Shown: in pieces, positions 1-8,478 of the stretch
How positions within the stretch are numbered: position 1 is the stretch's first letter
Layout of the letters: every line of letters starts with the position of its first letter
NCBI GenBank assembly: GCA_036391875.1
Contig: DASVZA010000039.1
Coordinates: forward strand, 1-64,000
Source of the DNA: Parasulfuritortus sp036391875
GTDB lineage: Bacteria > Pseudomonadota > Gammaproteobacteria > Burkholderiales > Thiobacillaceae
Reading direction: 5' to 3'
DNA length: 64,000 nucleotides
Program-made: the position numbers and the translations under genes
Notes under the pieces: model-generated
Told to the model about the DNA's origin: nothing
The model's database searches: none
What the model saw: the letters and a program-made list of their open reading frames with translations, nothing else

Positions 1-1
1 G

Positions 2-895
2 GTTCGCGCCGGCCGGCCGGGCGGCTGGCGCGGTGCCGGCGGCATGGCCGGGATGGGCGATATGTCCGCCATGGGTGAGGGCGGCCGCGTGCCGAAGAAG
101 CGCGTCTGGCTGCGCCTGGGCGGCAACCCGCTGACCGCGCGTCCAGCGACCGGCGAGGAAACCGCGCTGTTGTTGGCGCCAGGCGGCAAGGCCTCGGAGC
201 TTCCGGTCGAGCCACATGGCGGTCCCTACAACGTCACCTTCCCGACCCCGGACCTGGGCTGCTACAACGTCTATCTGATCCGCCGCGTCGTGGCCGGCGA
301 CGGGCTCGACGTCGCGGTCGCCAAGACCGAGGTGGTGCGCGGCGAGATGGGCCGCGGCGGCGGCACCGACCCGGCTCTGGTCGCGGCCGCGACCGATGCC
401 CGCGTCCCGGTCGAGATCGTGCGCGAACGCAAGGGCCAGGAAGGCCTGTTCACCCGGATCAACTACGGCGACACGGTCATCTTCCGGGTGCTGCGCGCCG
501 GCCGGCCGGTGCAGAACGCGCGCGTCACCTTCACCTCTGGCCGAGGCTGGAGCAACAACGTGCAGAGCGACGCGGACGGCCGCGCCGCCTTCACGGTGAT
601 CCGCGACTACTACCCGGACTCCTGGAGTCTGTTCGACAAGCGCCACCGCGAGACCTGGCTGGTCGCGGCCAGCTTCGCCACCCCGGAAGCAGGCGAATAC
701 CAGGGCGGCAAATACGCCTCGACCCGCTATGCCGCCACCCTGTCCGGCGCCTATTACCCGGGCGTGGCGGATTACGAGTCCTACGCCTCCGGCCTCATGA
801 TCGGCCTGACCGGCCTGCTGTTCACCGGCACCGGCGTCTGGCTCTACCGGCGCCGGCGGATGAAGCCGTTCAGGGAGGTGCGGTTCGATGACTAG
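2..895 (+). CDS. Membrane-anchored periplasmic protein with Ig-like domain (5' partial)
   Basis: The frame is open to the left edge of the window, so the gene probably begins upstream; the first ATG visible is at 44, inside a Gly/Met-rich stretch (GGMAGMGDMSAMGEGG). The middle looks like a beta-sandwich or carboxypeptidase-regulatory/DUF4198-like module (GRPVQNARVTFTSGRG followed by DADGRAAFTVI). One hydrophobic segment near residues 248-267 is followed by an Arg-rich tail (YRRRRMK), suggesting a C-terminal membrane anchor with the bulk in the periplasm. The stop overlaps the start of the next gene by 8 bases, so the two are probably co-translated. Met-rich N-termini sometimes bind copper or other soft metals, but that is only a guess here. 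I do not recognise a specific family and assign no function. Confidence 0.6.
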   Translation, partial: VRAGRPGGWRGAGGMAGMGDMSAMGEGGRVPKKRVWLRLGGNPLTARPATGEETALLLAPGGKASELPVEPHGGPYNVTFPTPDLGCYNVYLIRRVVAGDGLDVAVAKTEVVRGEMGRGGGTDPALVAAATDARVPVEIVRERKGQEGLFTRINYGDTVIFRVLRAGRPVQNARVTFTSGRGWSNNVQSDADGRAAFTVIRDYYPDSWSLFDKRHRETWLVAASFATPEAGEYQGGKYASTRYAATLSGAYYPGVADYESYASGLMIGLTGLLFTGTGVWLYRRRRMKPFREVRFDD

Positions 896-1874
896 GCTGC
901 GCCGGGCGGTCGACAACGTCGACCTGCAACGTTTCCGTTTCTGGTTCCAACTGGCCGCCTTCGTCCTCCTGGTCTACGGCGGCTATCTGGCGGTCGATCT
1001 GGGCAGCAGCCTGCCCATCTTCTCCTGCGGCTACAACCGCGAGGGCCGGGCCGGGGTCTGCTATCTGCTGCCGCTCCAGCACCAGCTGGCGCGGCCCTGG
1101 CCGCAGCTGTTCGGCTGGGCCGGCATCGGCATGCTGACCGGATTCGGCACCTTCCTGCTCTGGTTCATCGTCCTGAACAAGGGCTGGTGCGGCTTCATGT
1201 GCCCGCTCGGCACCCTCCAGGACTGGCTCACCGGACTGCGCAAGCGCATCGGCATCCGCTATTCGCTGTACGGCGAGAAGCCGTTCAACCGGCTGTCCTG
1301 GGTGAAGTTCGTGCTGCTGGCGCTGATGGTGCTGATTCCGCTCGGCATCGGCGGCGGCTGGTTCTCCCACGACCTGGGCGCGCCGTTCTGCCAGATCTGT
1401 CCCGGCCGGGTGATCCTGCCGTTGTTCACCGGCGACCCCGAGCAGCTGACCGTCGACTACTCCAGCATCGGCGGCGCGGTGCTGACTGGCCTGGGCATGT
1501 TCATCGCCGGGCTGTTCCTGGCCGGCTCCTTCGTCAAGAAGCGCTTCTTCTGCTTCTTCTGCCCGATGAGCGCGCTGCATTACCTGATCTCCAAGCCGGC
1601 CCTGCTCCGGCTGAAGAAGGACGGCGCCAAGTGCACCAAGTGCGGCGACTGCTTCAACGTCTGCGACATGGAGATCCGCGCCATCGCCGACGACGTCGAG
1701 CGCAAGGACATCATGACCGACGACTGCACGCTGTGCCTGAAGTGCGTCGCCGCCTGCCCGGAACCGGGCGCGCTCAAGGTCGAGTTCGCCCGCATCAACA
1801 TCTTCCAGTCCACCGAGGAAGGTTTCCTCAAACGCATGAACAAAGGAGCCGCCCGTGACGGCTGCAAACGCTGA
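888..1874 (+). CDS. NapH/NosR-type membrane polyferredoxin (4Fe-4S)
   Basis: This is a 328-residue integral membrane iron-sulfur protein. There are about four to five hydrophobic segments, two CxxxCP motifs of the NapH/NosR family (WCGFMCPLG and FFCFFCPMS) plus a CQICPG site. A C-terminal pair of 4Fe-4S motifs follows (CTKCGDCFNVC and CTLCLKCVAACPEP). Proteins of this family accept electrons from quinol and pass them to soluble or periplasmic partners. No nap or nos gene is present; the genes downstream encode a double-cubane reductase and its activator, so it is inferred to supply them with electrons. The start ATG at 888 is preceded by AGGGAGG, and the end overlaps the next gene by 20 bases. 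Confidence 0.88.
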   Translation: MTRLRRAVDNVDLQRFRFWFQLAAFVLLVYGGYLAVDLGSSLPIFSCGYNREGRAGVCYLLPLQHQLARPWPQLFGWAGIGMLTGFGTFLLWFIVLNKGWCGFMCPLGTLQDWLTGLRKRIGIRYSLYGEKPFNRLSWVKFVLLALMVLIPLGIGGGWFSHDLGAPFCQICPGRVILPLFTGDPEQLTVDYSSIGGAVLTGLGMFIAGLFLAGSFVKKRFFCFFCPMSALHYLISKPALLRLKKDGAKCTKCGDCFNVCDMEIRAIADDVERKDIMTDDCTLCLKCVAACPEPGALKVEFARINIFQSTEEGFLKRMNKGAARDGCKR

Positions 1875-3147
1875 ACCCCAGACCTTCAACCGCAGCCGCC
1901 AGGCGCGCGAGGCGGAGGTCATGCTCGACCACCTGGTCGACGACTTCTCCGACAACCCGGCCGCCATGGGCTACTTCTACGACCTGTTCCGCCGGGTATA
2001 CATCCAGGGCGAGGCGCTGGCCCGGCCGGATGCGCCGCAGATCGGCCTGACCTGCATCCAGGCGCCGGAGGAGCTGGTCTACGCCGCCGGCGCGACGCCG
2101 GTGCGGCTGTGCAACGGCGCCTACCACTACGACCAGATCGGCGCCGACCTGATGCCGGCCAAGTCCTGTTCGCTGGTCAAGGCCACCCTGGGCCGGCTGC
2201 ACGACCAGGAGCAGGGCGTGCCGCGGGTCGGCAAGCTGGGCCTGGTGGTCAATCCGTCGACCTGCGACCAGAAGAAGAAGGCCGGCGTGATGATCGAGGA
2301 CATGGGCTATCCGGTGCACGACCTGGAATTCCCCAACATCAAGGAAAGCGAGGCCTCGCGGGTCTACTGGCAGCGCTCGGTGCGCGACTTCGCCGTGCGC
2401 CTGCAGAAGCTGACCGGCAAGCGCATCACCCGTAAGCGGCTCAATACGGCCATGGCCCGCACCCGGCGCGCGCAGATGGCTTTCCGTAGTCTGCATAGCC
2501 TGCGCCGCAAGGCGCCTTCGCTGATCCTCGGCAAGGACATCTTCCTGGTCACCAACGCCTATTTCTTCGACGATCTGGAGCGCTGGACCGAGGCGGTCGA
2601 GGCCCTGGTCGCCGAACTGAAGCAGCGCGATGCCGAAGGCTTCAACGCCGCCCAGAAGAAGGCGCCGCGCATCCTGTTCACCGGCTCGCCGCCGGTCTTT
2701 CCCAACCTCAAGCTGCCGCTCCTGATCGAGGAGGCCGGCGGCGTGGTGGTGGCCGACGAGACCTGCTCCGCCAACCGCATGCTGTACGACATGCCGGTGG
2801 TCGACGAGTGGCTGGTCAACCACATGATCGACAGCCTGGCCGACCACTACCTGAAGCCCTGCACCTGCCCGATCTTCACCCGCAACGACGACCGCCGCCG
2901 GCGGCTGCTCGACCTGGCGCGCGACTTCAACGCCGACGGCGTGGTCTACCAGGCCTTCTCCGGCTGCCAGGTGTACGAGATGGAGCAGCGCAGCGTCGCC
3001 AGGACGCTGAACGAGGCCGGCATCCCGATGCTCTACGTCGAGACCGACTACAGCCCGGACGACATGAGTCAGCTCTCGACCCGCATCGAGGCATTCATCG
3101 AATCGATCAAGACCCGCAAGCGGCAGCGCGCAGGAGGTGTGGCATGA
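1855..3147 (+). CDS. Double-cubane-cluster reductase, 2-hydroxyacyl-CoA dehydratase-like
   Basis: This 430-residue protein belongs to the 2-hydroxyacyl-CoA dehydratase D-component (HgdB/FldC/BcrC) superfamily. A single subunit of this type, paired with its own activator, fits the double-cubane cluster proteins. In the characterised Carboxydothermus example an [8Fe-9S] centre, reduced with ATP hydrolysis, reduces small substrates such as acetylene. Eight cysteines are visible (67, 86, 105, 137, 304, 336, 338, 371), enough for the six ligands expected. The second dehydratase subunit and any CoA-transferase are absent, which argues against amino-acid fermentation. The start is GTG at 1855 with AAAGGAG upstream; an ATG-initiated alternative is not apparent. 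The activator gene overlaps its end. The physiological substrate is unknown. Confidence 0.85.
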   Translation: MTAANAEPQTFNRSRQAREAEVMLDHLVDDFSDNPAAMGYFYDLFRRVYIQGEALARPDAPQIGLTCIQAPEELVYAAGATPVRLCNGAYHYDQIGADLMPAKSCSLVKATLGRLHDQEQGVPRVGKLGLVVNPSTCDQKKKAGVMIEDMGYPVHDLEFPNIKESEASRVYWQRSVRDFAVRLQKLTGKRITRKRLNTAMARTRRAQMAFRSLHSLRRKAPSLILGKDIFLVTNAYFFDDLERWTEAVEALVAELKQRDAEGFNAAQKKAPRILFTGSPPVFPNLKLPLLIEEAGGVVVADETCSANRMLYDMPVVDEWLVNHMIDSLADHYLKPCTCPIFTRNDDRRRRLLDLARDFNADGVVYQAFSGCQVYEMEQRSVARTLNEAGIPMLYVETDYSPDDMSQLSTRIEAFIESIKTRKRQRAGGVA

Positions 3148-3953
3148 ACTGGTTCGTCGGCATCGACATCGGTTCCACCGCGATCAAGGCAGCCCTGGTC
3201 GACGCGGACCGCCGCCTGGTCGGCGTCCACGTCACCGATTCGGGCAGCCTGTTCCACAAGAACGCCAAGGGCGCGCTGCAGGCGCTGCTCGACCAGCACG
3301 GCCTGCAGCGCGACCAGGTCCGCTACCTGATCGCCACTGGCTACGGCCGCAAGCTGTTCAAGGAGGCGGACGACTCGATCTCCGAGATAACCGCCAACGC
3401 CATCGGCGCCCACGAGGCCGGCAAGGCCCACGGCGGCGTGCGCACCATCATCAACATCGGCGGCCAGGACTCCAAGGCGATCCAGATCGACGACCAGGGC
3501 ACGGTGGTCAACTTCGCCATGAACGACAAGTGCGCCGCCGGCACCGGACGCTTCCTCGACGTCGCCGCGGCCAACCTGGACATCGATCTGGAACAGCTGG
3601 GCGACTACCACTTCAACGGCACCGGTGCGCCGCTCACCATCAACAGCACCTGCACCGTGTTCGCCGAGTCGGAGATCATCGGCCTCCTGGCCAACGGCCA
3701 CGGCAAGGAGGAGATCGTCGCCGGCATCCACTACTCCATCGCCAAGCGCACCCTGCGCCTGGCCAAGCGGGTCGGCATCGAGGACCGGGTCTATTTCGAC
3801 GGCGGCCCGGCGCTGAACAAGGGGCTGGTCGCCGCCCTGCAGGACGAGCTGCAGCGCGAGCTGGTGGTGCCCGAGCATCCGCAGACCACCACCGCCTTCG
3901 GCGCCGCCATCCTGGCCCGCAGCGAGTGGCTGGCCGAGCGGAACGGGGCCTGA
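3144..3953 (+). CDS. Dehydratase/reductase activator ATPase (BadF/BadG/HgdC family)
   Basis: This 269-residue ASKHA-fold ATPase activates the preceding reductase by ATP-driven electron transfer. The phosphate-binding signature GIDIGSTAIKAALVD is at residues 6-20, with GGQDSKAI near 106. Two cysteines, C130 (NDKCAAGTGRF) and C170 (NSTCTVF), match the ligands that hold one 4Fe-4S cluster between the two subunits of the HgdC homodimer. A C-terminal FDGGPALNKG segment completes the second ATPase half. The ATG at 3144 overlaps the end of the upstream gene by 4 bases (ATGA) and has AGGAGG just ahead of it. Activators are normally specific for the partner encoded beside them. Confidence 0.92.
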   Translation: MNWFVGIDIGSTAIKAALVDADRRLVGVHVTDSGSLFHKNAKGALQALLDQHGLQRDQVRYLIATGYGRKLFKEADDSISEITANAIGAHEAGKAHGGVRTIINIGGQDSKAIQIDDQGTVVNFAMNDKCAAGTGRFLDVAAANLDIDLEQLGDYHFNGTGAPLTINSTCTVFAESEIIGLLANGHGKEEIVAGIHYSIAKRTLRLAKRVGIEDRVYFDGGPALNKGLVAALQDELQRELVVPEHPQTTTAFGAAILARSEWLAERNGA

Positions 3954-4657
3954 TGGCGCTCGACCTGCTGATGCCGGCGCCGGCCCCGGTCGGCCTGCCG
4001 ATGGCCTTCACCCTCGGCCTGGTGTTCGGCATGGGGCCCTGCCTCCTGGCCTGTGCACCCTACCTCGGCCCGGTGTTCCTCAACAGCGACGGTGGCGTGC
4101 GCCGTTCCTGGCGCATCCTGCTGCCGGTCTCGCTCGGCCGGCTGACCGGCTACGCTGGCTTCGGCCTGGCCTGCGGCGCGGCCGGCCAGGTGGTCAGCGA
4201 AACGGTCGGTCCGACGACGGTCGCCGTGGTGCTCGGCGTCGCCGCGCTGATGGTGGGTGGCGCCTTGCTGCGCCGTGCCCTGAAAGGAGGCACGGGCTGC
4301 ACGGTGCCCAACGCTGGCGGCGCAGCACCACTGACCCGCAAGGATGCCGCGGCGCCGTTCATGCCGGGTGGCCTGTACCTGATGGGTTTGGCGATGGCGT
4401 TGACGCCCTGCGCGCCGCTCGGCGTGGTCCTGGTCGCCGCCGCCGCATTGGGCAGCGCCCCGGGCGGCGCGTCGCTCGGCCTGGTGTTCGGACTGGGTGC
4501 GGTGCTGGTGCCCGGCCTGGTCTACGGCCTGGGCATGGCCTATTTCGGCCGCCGCCTGCGCGAGCAGCTCGGCCCCTGGCGCGGCCGCATCGAACTGCTC
4601 AGCGCCGGCCTGCTGATCGTCACCGGCGCCGGCCATCTCTTGCAGTCAGTCGCCTGA
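3953..4657 (+). CDS. CcdA/UreH-like (TauE/SafE-superfamily) membrane protein
   Basis: This 234-residue protein has about six hydrophobic helices. It has two Pro-Cys motifs in the positions typical of CcdA/DsbD-type thiol transporters and of the UreH-like TauE/SafE relatives: MGPCLLACAPYLGP near residue 27 and LTPCAPLGV near residue 151. Such proteins move electrons or small ions across the inner membrane. The start ATG overlaps the activator stop (TGATG), so it is the last gene of the polyferredoxin/double-cubane operon. It could keep a periplasmic partner reduced or export a product; the sequence does not decide. The next gene, tsaC, converges on it 9 bases away. Confidence 0.75.
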   Translation: MALDLLMPAPAPVGLPMAFTLGLVFGMGPCLLACAPYLGPVFLNSDGGVRRSWRILLPVSLGRLTGYAGFGLACGAAGQVVSETVGPTTVAVVLGVAALMVGGALLRRALKGGTGCTVPNAGGAAPLTRKDAAAPFMPGGLYLMGLAMALTPCAPLGVVLVAAAALGSAPGGASLGLVFGLGAVLVPGLVYGLGMAYFGRRLREQLGPWRGRIELLSAGLLIVTGAGHLLQSVA

Positions 4658-4666
4658 TGCAAAGTT

Positions 4667-5209
4667 TCAGCGGCGCAGGGTACGTCCCGCGGACGGGTCG
4701 ATGATGGTCGACGGCCGCCGGCGCTTGCCGATCCGGCCGTCCAGCACCAGCACCCGGTCGCCGAATTCCTTGCGGCATTCGGCGGCGCTGCGCAGCATGC
4801 GTTGGCCGCTGCGGTTGGCGCTGGTCGAGACCAGCGCCATGCCGAGCGCGTGGCAGAGCCAGGCGGACTCGGCATGGGCAGTGACCCGCACCGCCAGCTT
4901 GGCGTGCCGGCCCCGCAGCCAGTGCGGGCAACGGCGCCCGGCCGGCAGCAGCAGGGTGTAGGGGCCGGGCCAGTATTGCGGCCAGGCGGCCGGCGGCTCG
5001 GTCAGGTAGGGCGCGAACTGTTCCGGCGCGCTGCCGATCAGGATCAGACCCTTGCTCTGCGGGCGGCCCTTGAGGCGCAGGATGGCCGCCACGGCGCGGG
5101 CGTTGCGCGGGTCGCAGCCCAGGCCGTAGCAGGATTCGGTGGGGTAGGCGATGACGCCGCCGGCCGCGAGGTGGCGGCGCAGGGCGGCGATATTCGGCAG
5201 CGGGGTCAC
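4667..5209 (-). CDS. tsaC: L-threonylcarbamoyladenylate synthase (TsaC/YrdC type)
   Basis: This 180-residue YrdC-fold enzyme makes threonylcarbamoyl-AMP from threonine, bicarbonate and ATP, the first step of t6A formation at tRNA position 37. Family signatures are visible: GGVIAYPTESCYGLGCD near residue 17, RLKGRPQSKGLILI near 44, the WPGPYTLLLP segment near 80 and LVSTSANRSGQ near 126. The length matches the short TsaC form without the Sua5 C-terminal domain. It lies 13 bases downstream of purD on the same strand and converges with the membrane-protein gene at 3953-4657. Confidence 0.93.
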   Translation of the reverse strand: MTPLPNIAALRRHLAAGGVIAYPTESCYGLGCDPRNARAVAAILRLKGRPQSKGLILIGSAPEQFAPYLTEPPAAWPQYWPGPYTLLLPAGRRCPHWLRGRHAKLAVRVTAHAESAWLCHALGMALVSTSANRSGQRMLRSAAECRKEFGDRVLVLDGRIGKRRRPSTIIDPSAGRTLRR

Positions 5210-5222
5210 GTTGCCCCGCCGG

Positions 5223-6503
5223 TCAAGGCTTCTTGCGCTGGATCGCGCGCCAGCCGATGTCGCGCCGCATCTGGCGGCCGGCGAAGTCGATCTGGTCGGC
5301 GATCTCGTAGGCCCGGGTCTGGGCGATCTTCACGGTGTCGCCCAGGGCGGTGACGCACAGCACGCGGCCGCCGGAGACGACGACCTGGTCGCCCTGGGTC
5401 GCGGTGCCGGCATGGAAGACGTGGACGTCCTCCTCCGGCTTCGCATCCAGGCCGCTGATGGCGTCGCCCTTGCGCGGGCTGTCGGGATAGCCGCCGGCGG
5501 CCAGCACCACGCCGAGCGCGACGCGGCGGTCCCATTCGGCCTCGACCTGGTCCAGCTTGCCGTTGATGGCGGCCTCGATCAGCACGGTGAAGTCGCTCTT
5601 CAGGCGCATCATGATCGGCTGGGTCTCGGGGTCGCCGAACCGGCAGTTGAATTCCAGCACGCCGATCTTGCCGTCCGGATTGATCATCACGCCGGCGTAG
5701 AGGAAGCCGGTGTAGGGCATGCCCTCGGCCTCCATGCCGGCCACCACGGGCTTGATCACCTCGCGCAGGATGCGGGCATGCAGTTCGGGCGTCACGACCG
5801 GGGCCGGCGAGTAGGCGCCCATGCCGCCGGTGTTGGGGCCCAAGTCGCCGTCCAGCAGGCGCTTGTGGTCCTGGCTGGTGGCCATGGGCAGGACGTGCTT
5901 GCCGTCGACCATGACGATGAAGCTGGCTTCCTCGCCCTGCAGGCATTCCTCGATCACCACGCGGGCACCGGCCTCGCCGAAGGCGTTGCCGGCCAGCATC
6001 ATGTCGACCGCGGCGTGGGCCTCGTCCTTGTTCTGCGCGACCACCACGCCCTTGCCGGCAGCCAGGCCGTCGGCCTTGATGACGATGGGCGCGCCTTCCG
6101 CGTCGATGTAGGCGTGGGCCGCCGCGGCGTCGGTGAAGGTCTGGTATTTCGCGGTCGGGATCTTGTGCCGGACCATGAACTGCTTGGCGAAGTCCTTGGA
6201 TGCTTCGAGCTGGGCCGAGGCCTGGGCCGGGCCGAAGATCCTGAGGCCTGCGGCGCGGAAGGCGTCGACCACGCCGGCCGCCAGCGGCGCTTCGGGGCCG
6301 ACCACCGTGAAGGCGATCTCTTCCTTCTTGGCGAACTCGATCAGCGCATCGAAGTCGGTCAGGTCGATGTTCTCCAGACCGTCCTCGCGGGCGGTGCCGC
6401 CGTTGCCGGGGGCGACGTAGATCTTCTGGATGCGCGGGCTTTGCGCCAGCTTCCAGGCCAGGGCGTGCTCGCGGCCGCCGGAACCGATTACCAACAGTTT
6501 CAT
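5223..6503 (-). CDS. purD: Phosphoribosylamine-glycine ligase
   Basis: PurD joins glycine to 5-phosphoribosylamine with ATP in purine synthesis. The 426-residue protein starts MKLLVIGSGGREHALAWKL, the typical GAR synthetase N-domain. It shows ATP-grasp features (KADGLAAGKGVVVA near residue 142, GDPETQPIM near 290) and the conserved FNCRFGDPE segment. It lies 78 bases downstream of purH, an arrangement common in proteobacteria, and the two are probably co-transcribed. Nothing is missing or unusual. Confidence 0.97.
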   Translation of the reverse strand: MKLLVIGSGGREHALAWKLAQSPRIQKIYVAPGNGGTAREDGLENIDLTDFDALIEFAKKEEIAFTVVGPEAPLAAGVVDAFRAAGLRIFGPAQASAQLEASKDFAKQFMVRHKIPTAKYQTFTDAAAAHAYIDAEGAPIVIKADGLAAGKGVVVAQNKDEAHAAVDMMLAGNAFGEAGARVVIEECLQGEEASFIVMVDGKHVLPMATSQDHKRLLDGDLGPNTGGMGAYSPAPVVTPELHARILREVIKPVVAGMEAEGMPYTGFLYAGVMINPDGKIGVLEFNCRFGDPETQPIMMRLKSDFTVLIEAAINGKLDQVEAEWDRRVALGVVLAAGGYPDSPRKGDAISGLDAKPEEDVHVFHAGTATQGDQVVVSGGRVLCVTALGDTVKIAQTRAYEIADQIDFAGRQMRRDIGWRAIQRKKP

Positions 6504-6581
6504 ATCAACCTCAAAGGCAGTGGTGGCGGACCGACAAGATGCCGATCGGTTTCGTCACCTTGTCATGCGCCATCGTGGTTC

Positions 6582-8135
6582 TTAGTGACGGAAATGTCTC
6601 ATTCCGGTGAACACCATGGCCATGCCGTGTTCGTCGGCGGCGGCGATCACTTCCTCGTCGCGCATCGAGCCGCCGGGCTGGATCACCGCCTTGATGCCGG
6701 CCTGGGCGGCGCTGTCGATGCCGTCGCGGAACGGGAAGAAGGCGTCCGAGGCCATCACCGAGCCGGGCACTTCCAGGCCGGCGTGCTCGGCCTTGATGGC
6801 GGCGATGCGGGCCGAGTTGACGCGGCTCATCTGGCCGGCGCCGACGCCGATGGTCATGTCGCCCTTGGCGTAGACGATGGCGTTCGACTTCACGTACTTG
6901 GCGACACGCCAGGCGAACAGCAGGTCGCGCATTTCGGCTTCGCTCGGCACGCGCTTGGTGACCACCTTGATCTCGCCGGTCAGGGCCAGGTCGGCGTCCT
7001 GCACCAGCAGGCCGCCGTTGACCCGCTTGAAGTCCAGACGCTTGCCCGGCTCGGCCGGCCATTGGCCGCATTCCAGCACGCGCACGTTCTTCTTGGCGGT
7101 GGCGATCTCGACCGCGGCGGCGCTGACCTTGGGCGCGATGATGACCTCGACGAACTGGCGCTCGACGATGGTCTTCATGGTCTCGGCGTCGAGTTCGCCG
7201 TTGAAGGCGATGATGCCGCCGAAGGCCGACTCGGGATCGGTCTTGTAGGCGCGGTCGTAGGCTTCGAGCAGATTCTTGCCGTAGGCGACGCCGCAGGGGT
7301 TGGCGTGCTTGACGATGACGCAGGCCGGGGCGGCGTCGAATTGCTTGACGCATTCCAGCGCGGCGTCGGCGTCGCCGATGTTGTTGTAGCTGAGTTCCTT
7401 GCCCTGCAGCTGCTTCGCGGTGGCGATGCTGGCTTCCTTGGCGCCGGCCTCGACGTAGAAGGCGGCGTTCTGGTGCGGGTTCTCGCCATAGCGCATGGCC
7501 TGGGCCTTCTGGAACTGCAGGTTGATGGTGCGCGGGAATTCGGATTCCTCGACCAGCTTGCCGAAGTGGTTGGCGATGGCGCCGTCGTAGGCGGCGGTGT
7601 GCTCGAAGGCCTTGATGGCCAGCGAGAAGCGGGTCTTGTCGCTGACTGCGCCGCCGCCGGCCTTCATCTCGTCGACCACCTTGGCGTAGTCGGCCGGGTC
7701 GGTGACGATGGTGACGAAGGCGTGGTTCTTGGCCGAGGAGCGGACCATGGCCGGACCGCCGATGTCGATGTTCTCGATGGCATCTTCCATCGTGCAGCCG
7801 GGCTTGGAGACAGTCGCGACGAAGGGGTAGAGGTTGACGCAGACCAGGTCGATGTTGCCGATGTTGTTGCGGTTCATGGCGGCGACGTGCTCGGGCAGGT
7901 CGCGCCGGCCCAGGATGCCGCCGTGGATCTTGGGATGCAGGGTCTTGACGCGCCCGTCCAGCATCTCCGGGAAGCCGGTGTAGTCGGCGACTTCGATGAC
8001 CGGGATGCCGGCGTCGCGGATGGCCTTGGCGGTGCCGCCGGTGGACAGCAGTTCGACGCCTTGTTCGCTGAGCGCGCGGGCGAAGTCGAGAAGGCCGGTC
8101 TTGTCTGAAACGGAGAGTAGGGCGCGTTTGATCAT
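6582..8135 (-). CDS. purH: Bifunctional AICAR transformylase/IMP cyclohydrolase
   Basis: This 517-residue PurH carries out the last two steps of IMP synthesis. The N-terminal IMP cyclohydrolase domain begins MIKRALLSVSDKTGLLDFAR with STGGTAKAIRDAG near residue 31. The C-terminal transformylase domain contains the KHANPCGVA motif near residue 276 with the catalytic Lys-His, and SDAFFPFRDGID near the end. It follows fis, consistent with the widespread beta/gammaproteobacterial dusB-fis-purH arrangement. A long open frame on the opposite strand over purD and purH (5151-8108) is an artefact of high GC. Confidence 0.97.
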   Translation of the reverse strand: MIKRALLSVSDKTGLLDFARALSEQGVELLSTGGTAKAIRDAGIPVIEVADYTGFPEMLDGRVKTLHPKIHGGILGRRDLPEHVAAMNRNNIGNIDLVCVNLYPFVATVSKPGCTMEDAIENIDIGGPAMVRSSAKNHAFVTIVTDPADYAKVVDEMKAGGGAVSDKTRFSLAIKAFEHTAAYDGAIANHFGKLVEESEFPRTINLQFQKAQAMRYGENPHQNAAFYVEAGAKEASIATAKQLQGKELSYNNIGDADAALECVKQFDAAPACVIVKHANPCGVAYGKNLLEAYDRAYKTDPESAFGGIIAFNGELDAETMKTIVERQFVEVIIAPKVSAAAVEIATAKKNVRVLECGQWPAEPGKRLDFKRVNGGLLVQDADLALTGEIKVVTKRVPSEAEMRDLLFAWRVAKYVKSNAIVYAKGDMTIGVGAGQMSRVNSARIAAIKAEHAGLEVPGSVMASDAFFPFRDGIDSAAQAGIKAVIQPGGSMRDEEVIAAADEHGMAMVFTGMRHFRH

Positions 8136-8200
8136 GGTGTTTTGGGTCTAGGGGCTGGGAAACGTTGGACGGGCAGTCGGGACTGCCCGCCGGTCATGGG

Positions 8201-8440
8201 TTATTTGATGCCGTGCATCTGCATCTTCTTGCGCAGCGTGTTGCGGTTGATGCCCAGGATGTCCGCGGCCCGGCTCTGGTTGTTGCCGGCCTTGTTGAGC
8301 ACGATCTGCAGCACGGGGCGCTCGACACAGTTCATCACCATGTCGTAGACGTTGGCGGCGAGCTCGCCATCCAGGTCCTTGAAATACTGGTTCAATACTT
8401 TCTTTACGCAAACGGCCAATTCGTTTTCGTCCACCGACAT
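8201..8440 (-). CDS. fis: Fis-family nucleoid-associated DNA-binding protein
   Basis: This is a 79-residue Fis-type protein, slightly shorter than enterobacterial Fis (98 residues) and of the size usual in betaproteobacteria. The C-terminal helix-turn-helix reads NNQSRAADILGINRNTLRKK. The conserved middle region (VLNQYFKDLDGE, then ERPVLQIVLNKAG) is intact, so it should dimerise and bend DNA as Fis does. It sits 38 bases downstream of dusB, the classic dusB-fis operon, in which dusB is transcribed first. It probably regulates growth-phase-dependent genes. Confidence 0.93.
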   Translation of the reverse strand: MSVDENELAVCVKKVLNQYFKDLDGELAANVYDMVMNCVERPVLQIVLNKAGNNQSRAADILGINRNTLRKKMQMHGIK

Positions 8441-8478
8441 TTTTATTGTCCCCTTATCTGTATGTGTGCAATCGGGTA

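Noticed and set aside
5151..8108. A 985-residue open frame on the plus strand over purD and purH
   Set aside because: It is antisense to two well-conserved purine genes, is rich in Asp/Gly/Arg/His/Val low-complexity sequence and shows no recognised motif. Typical GC-driven shadow.
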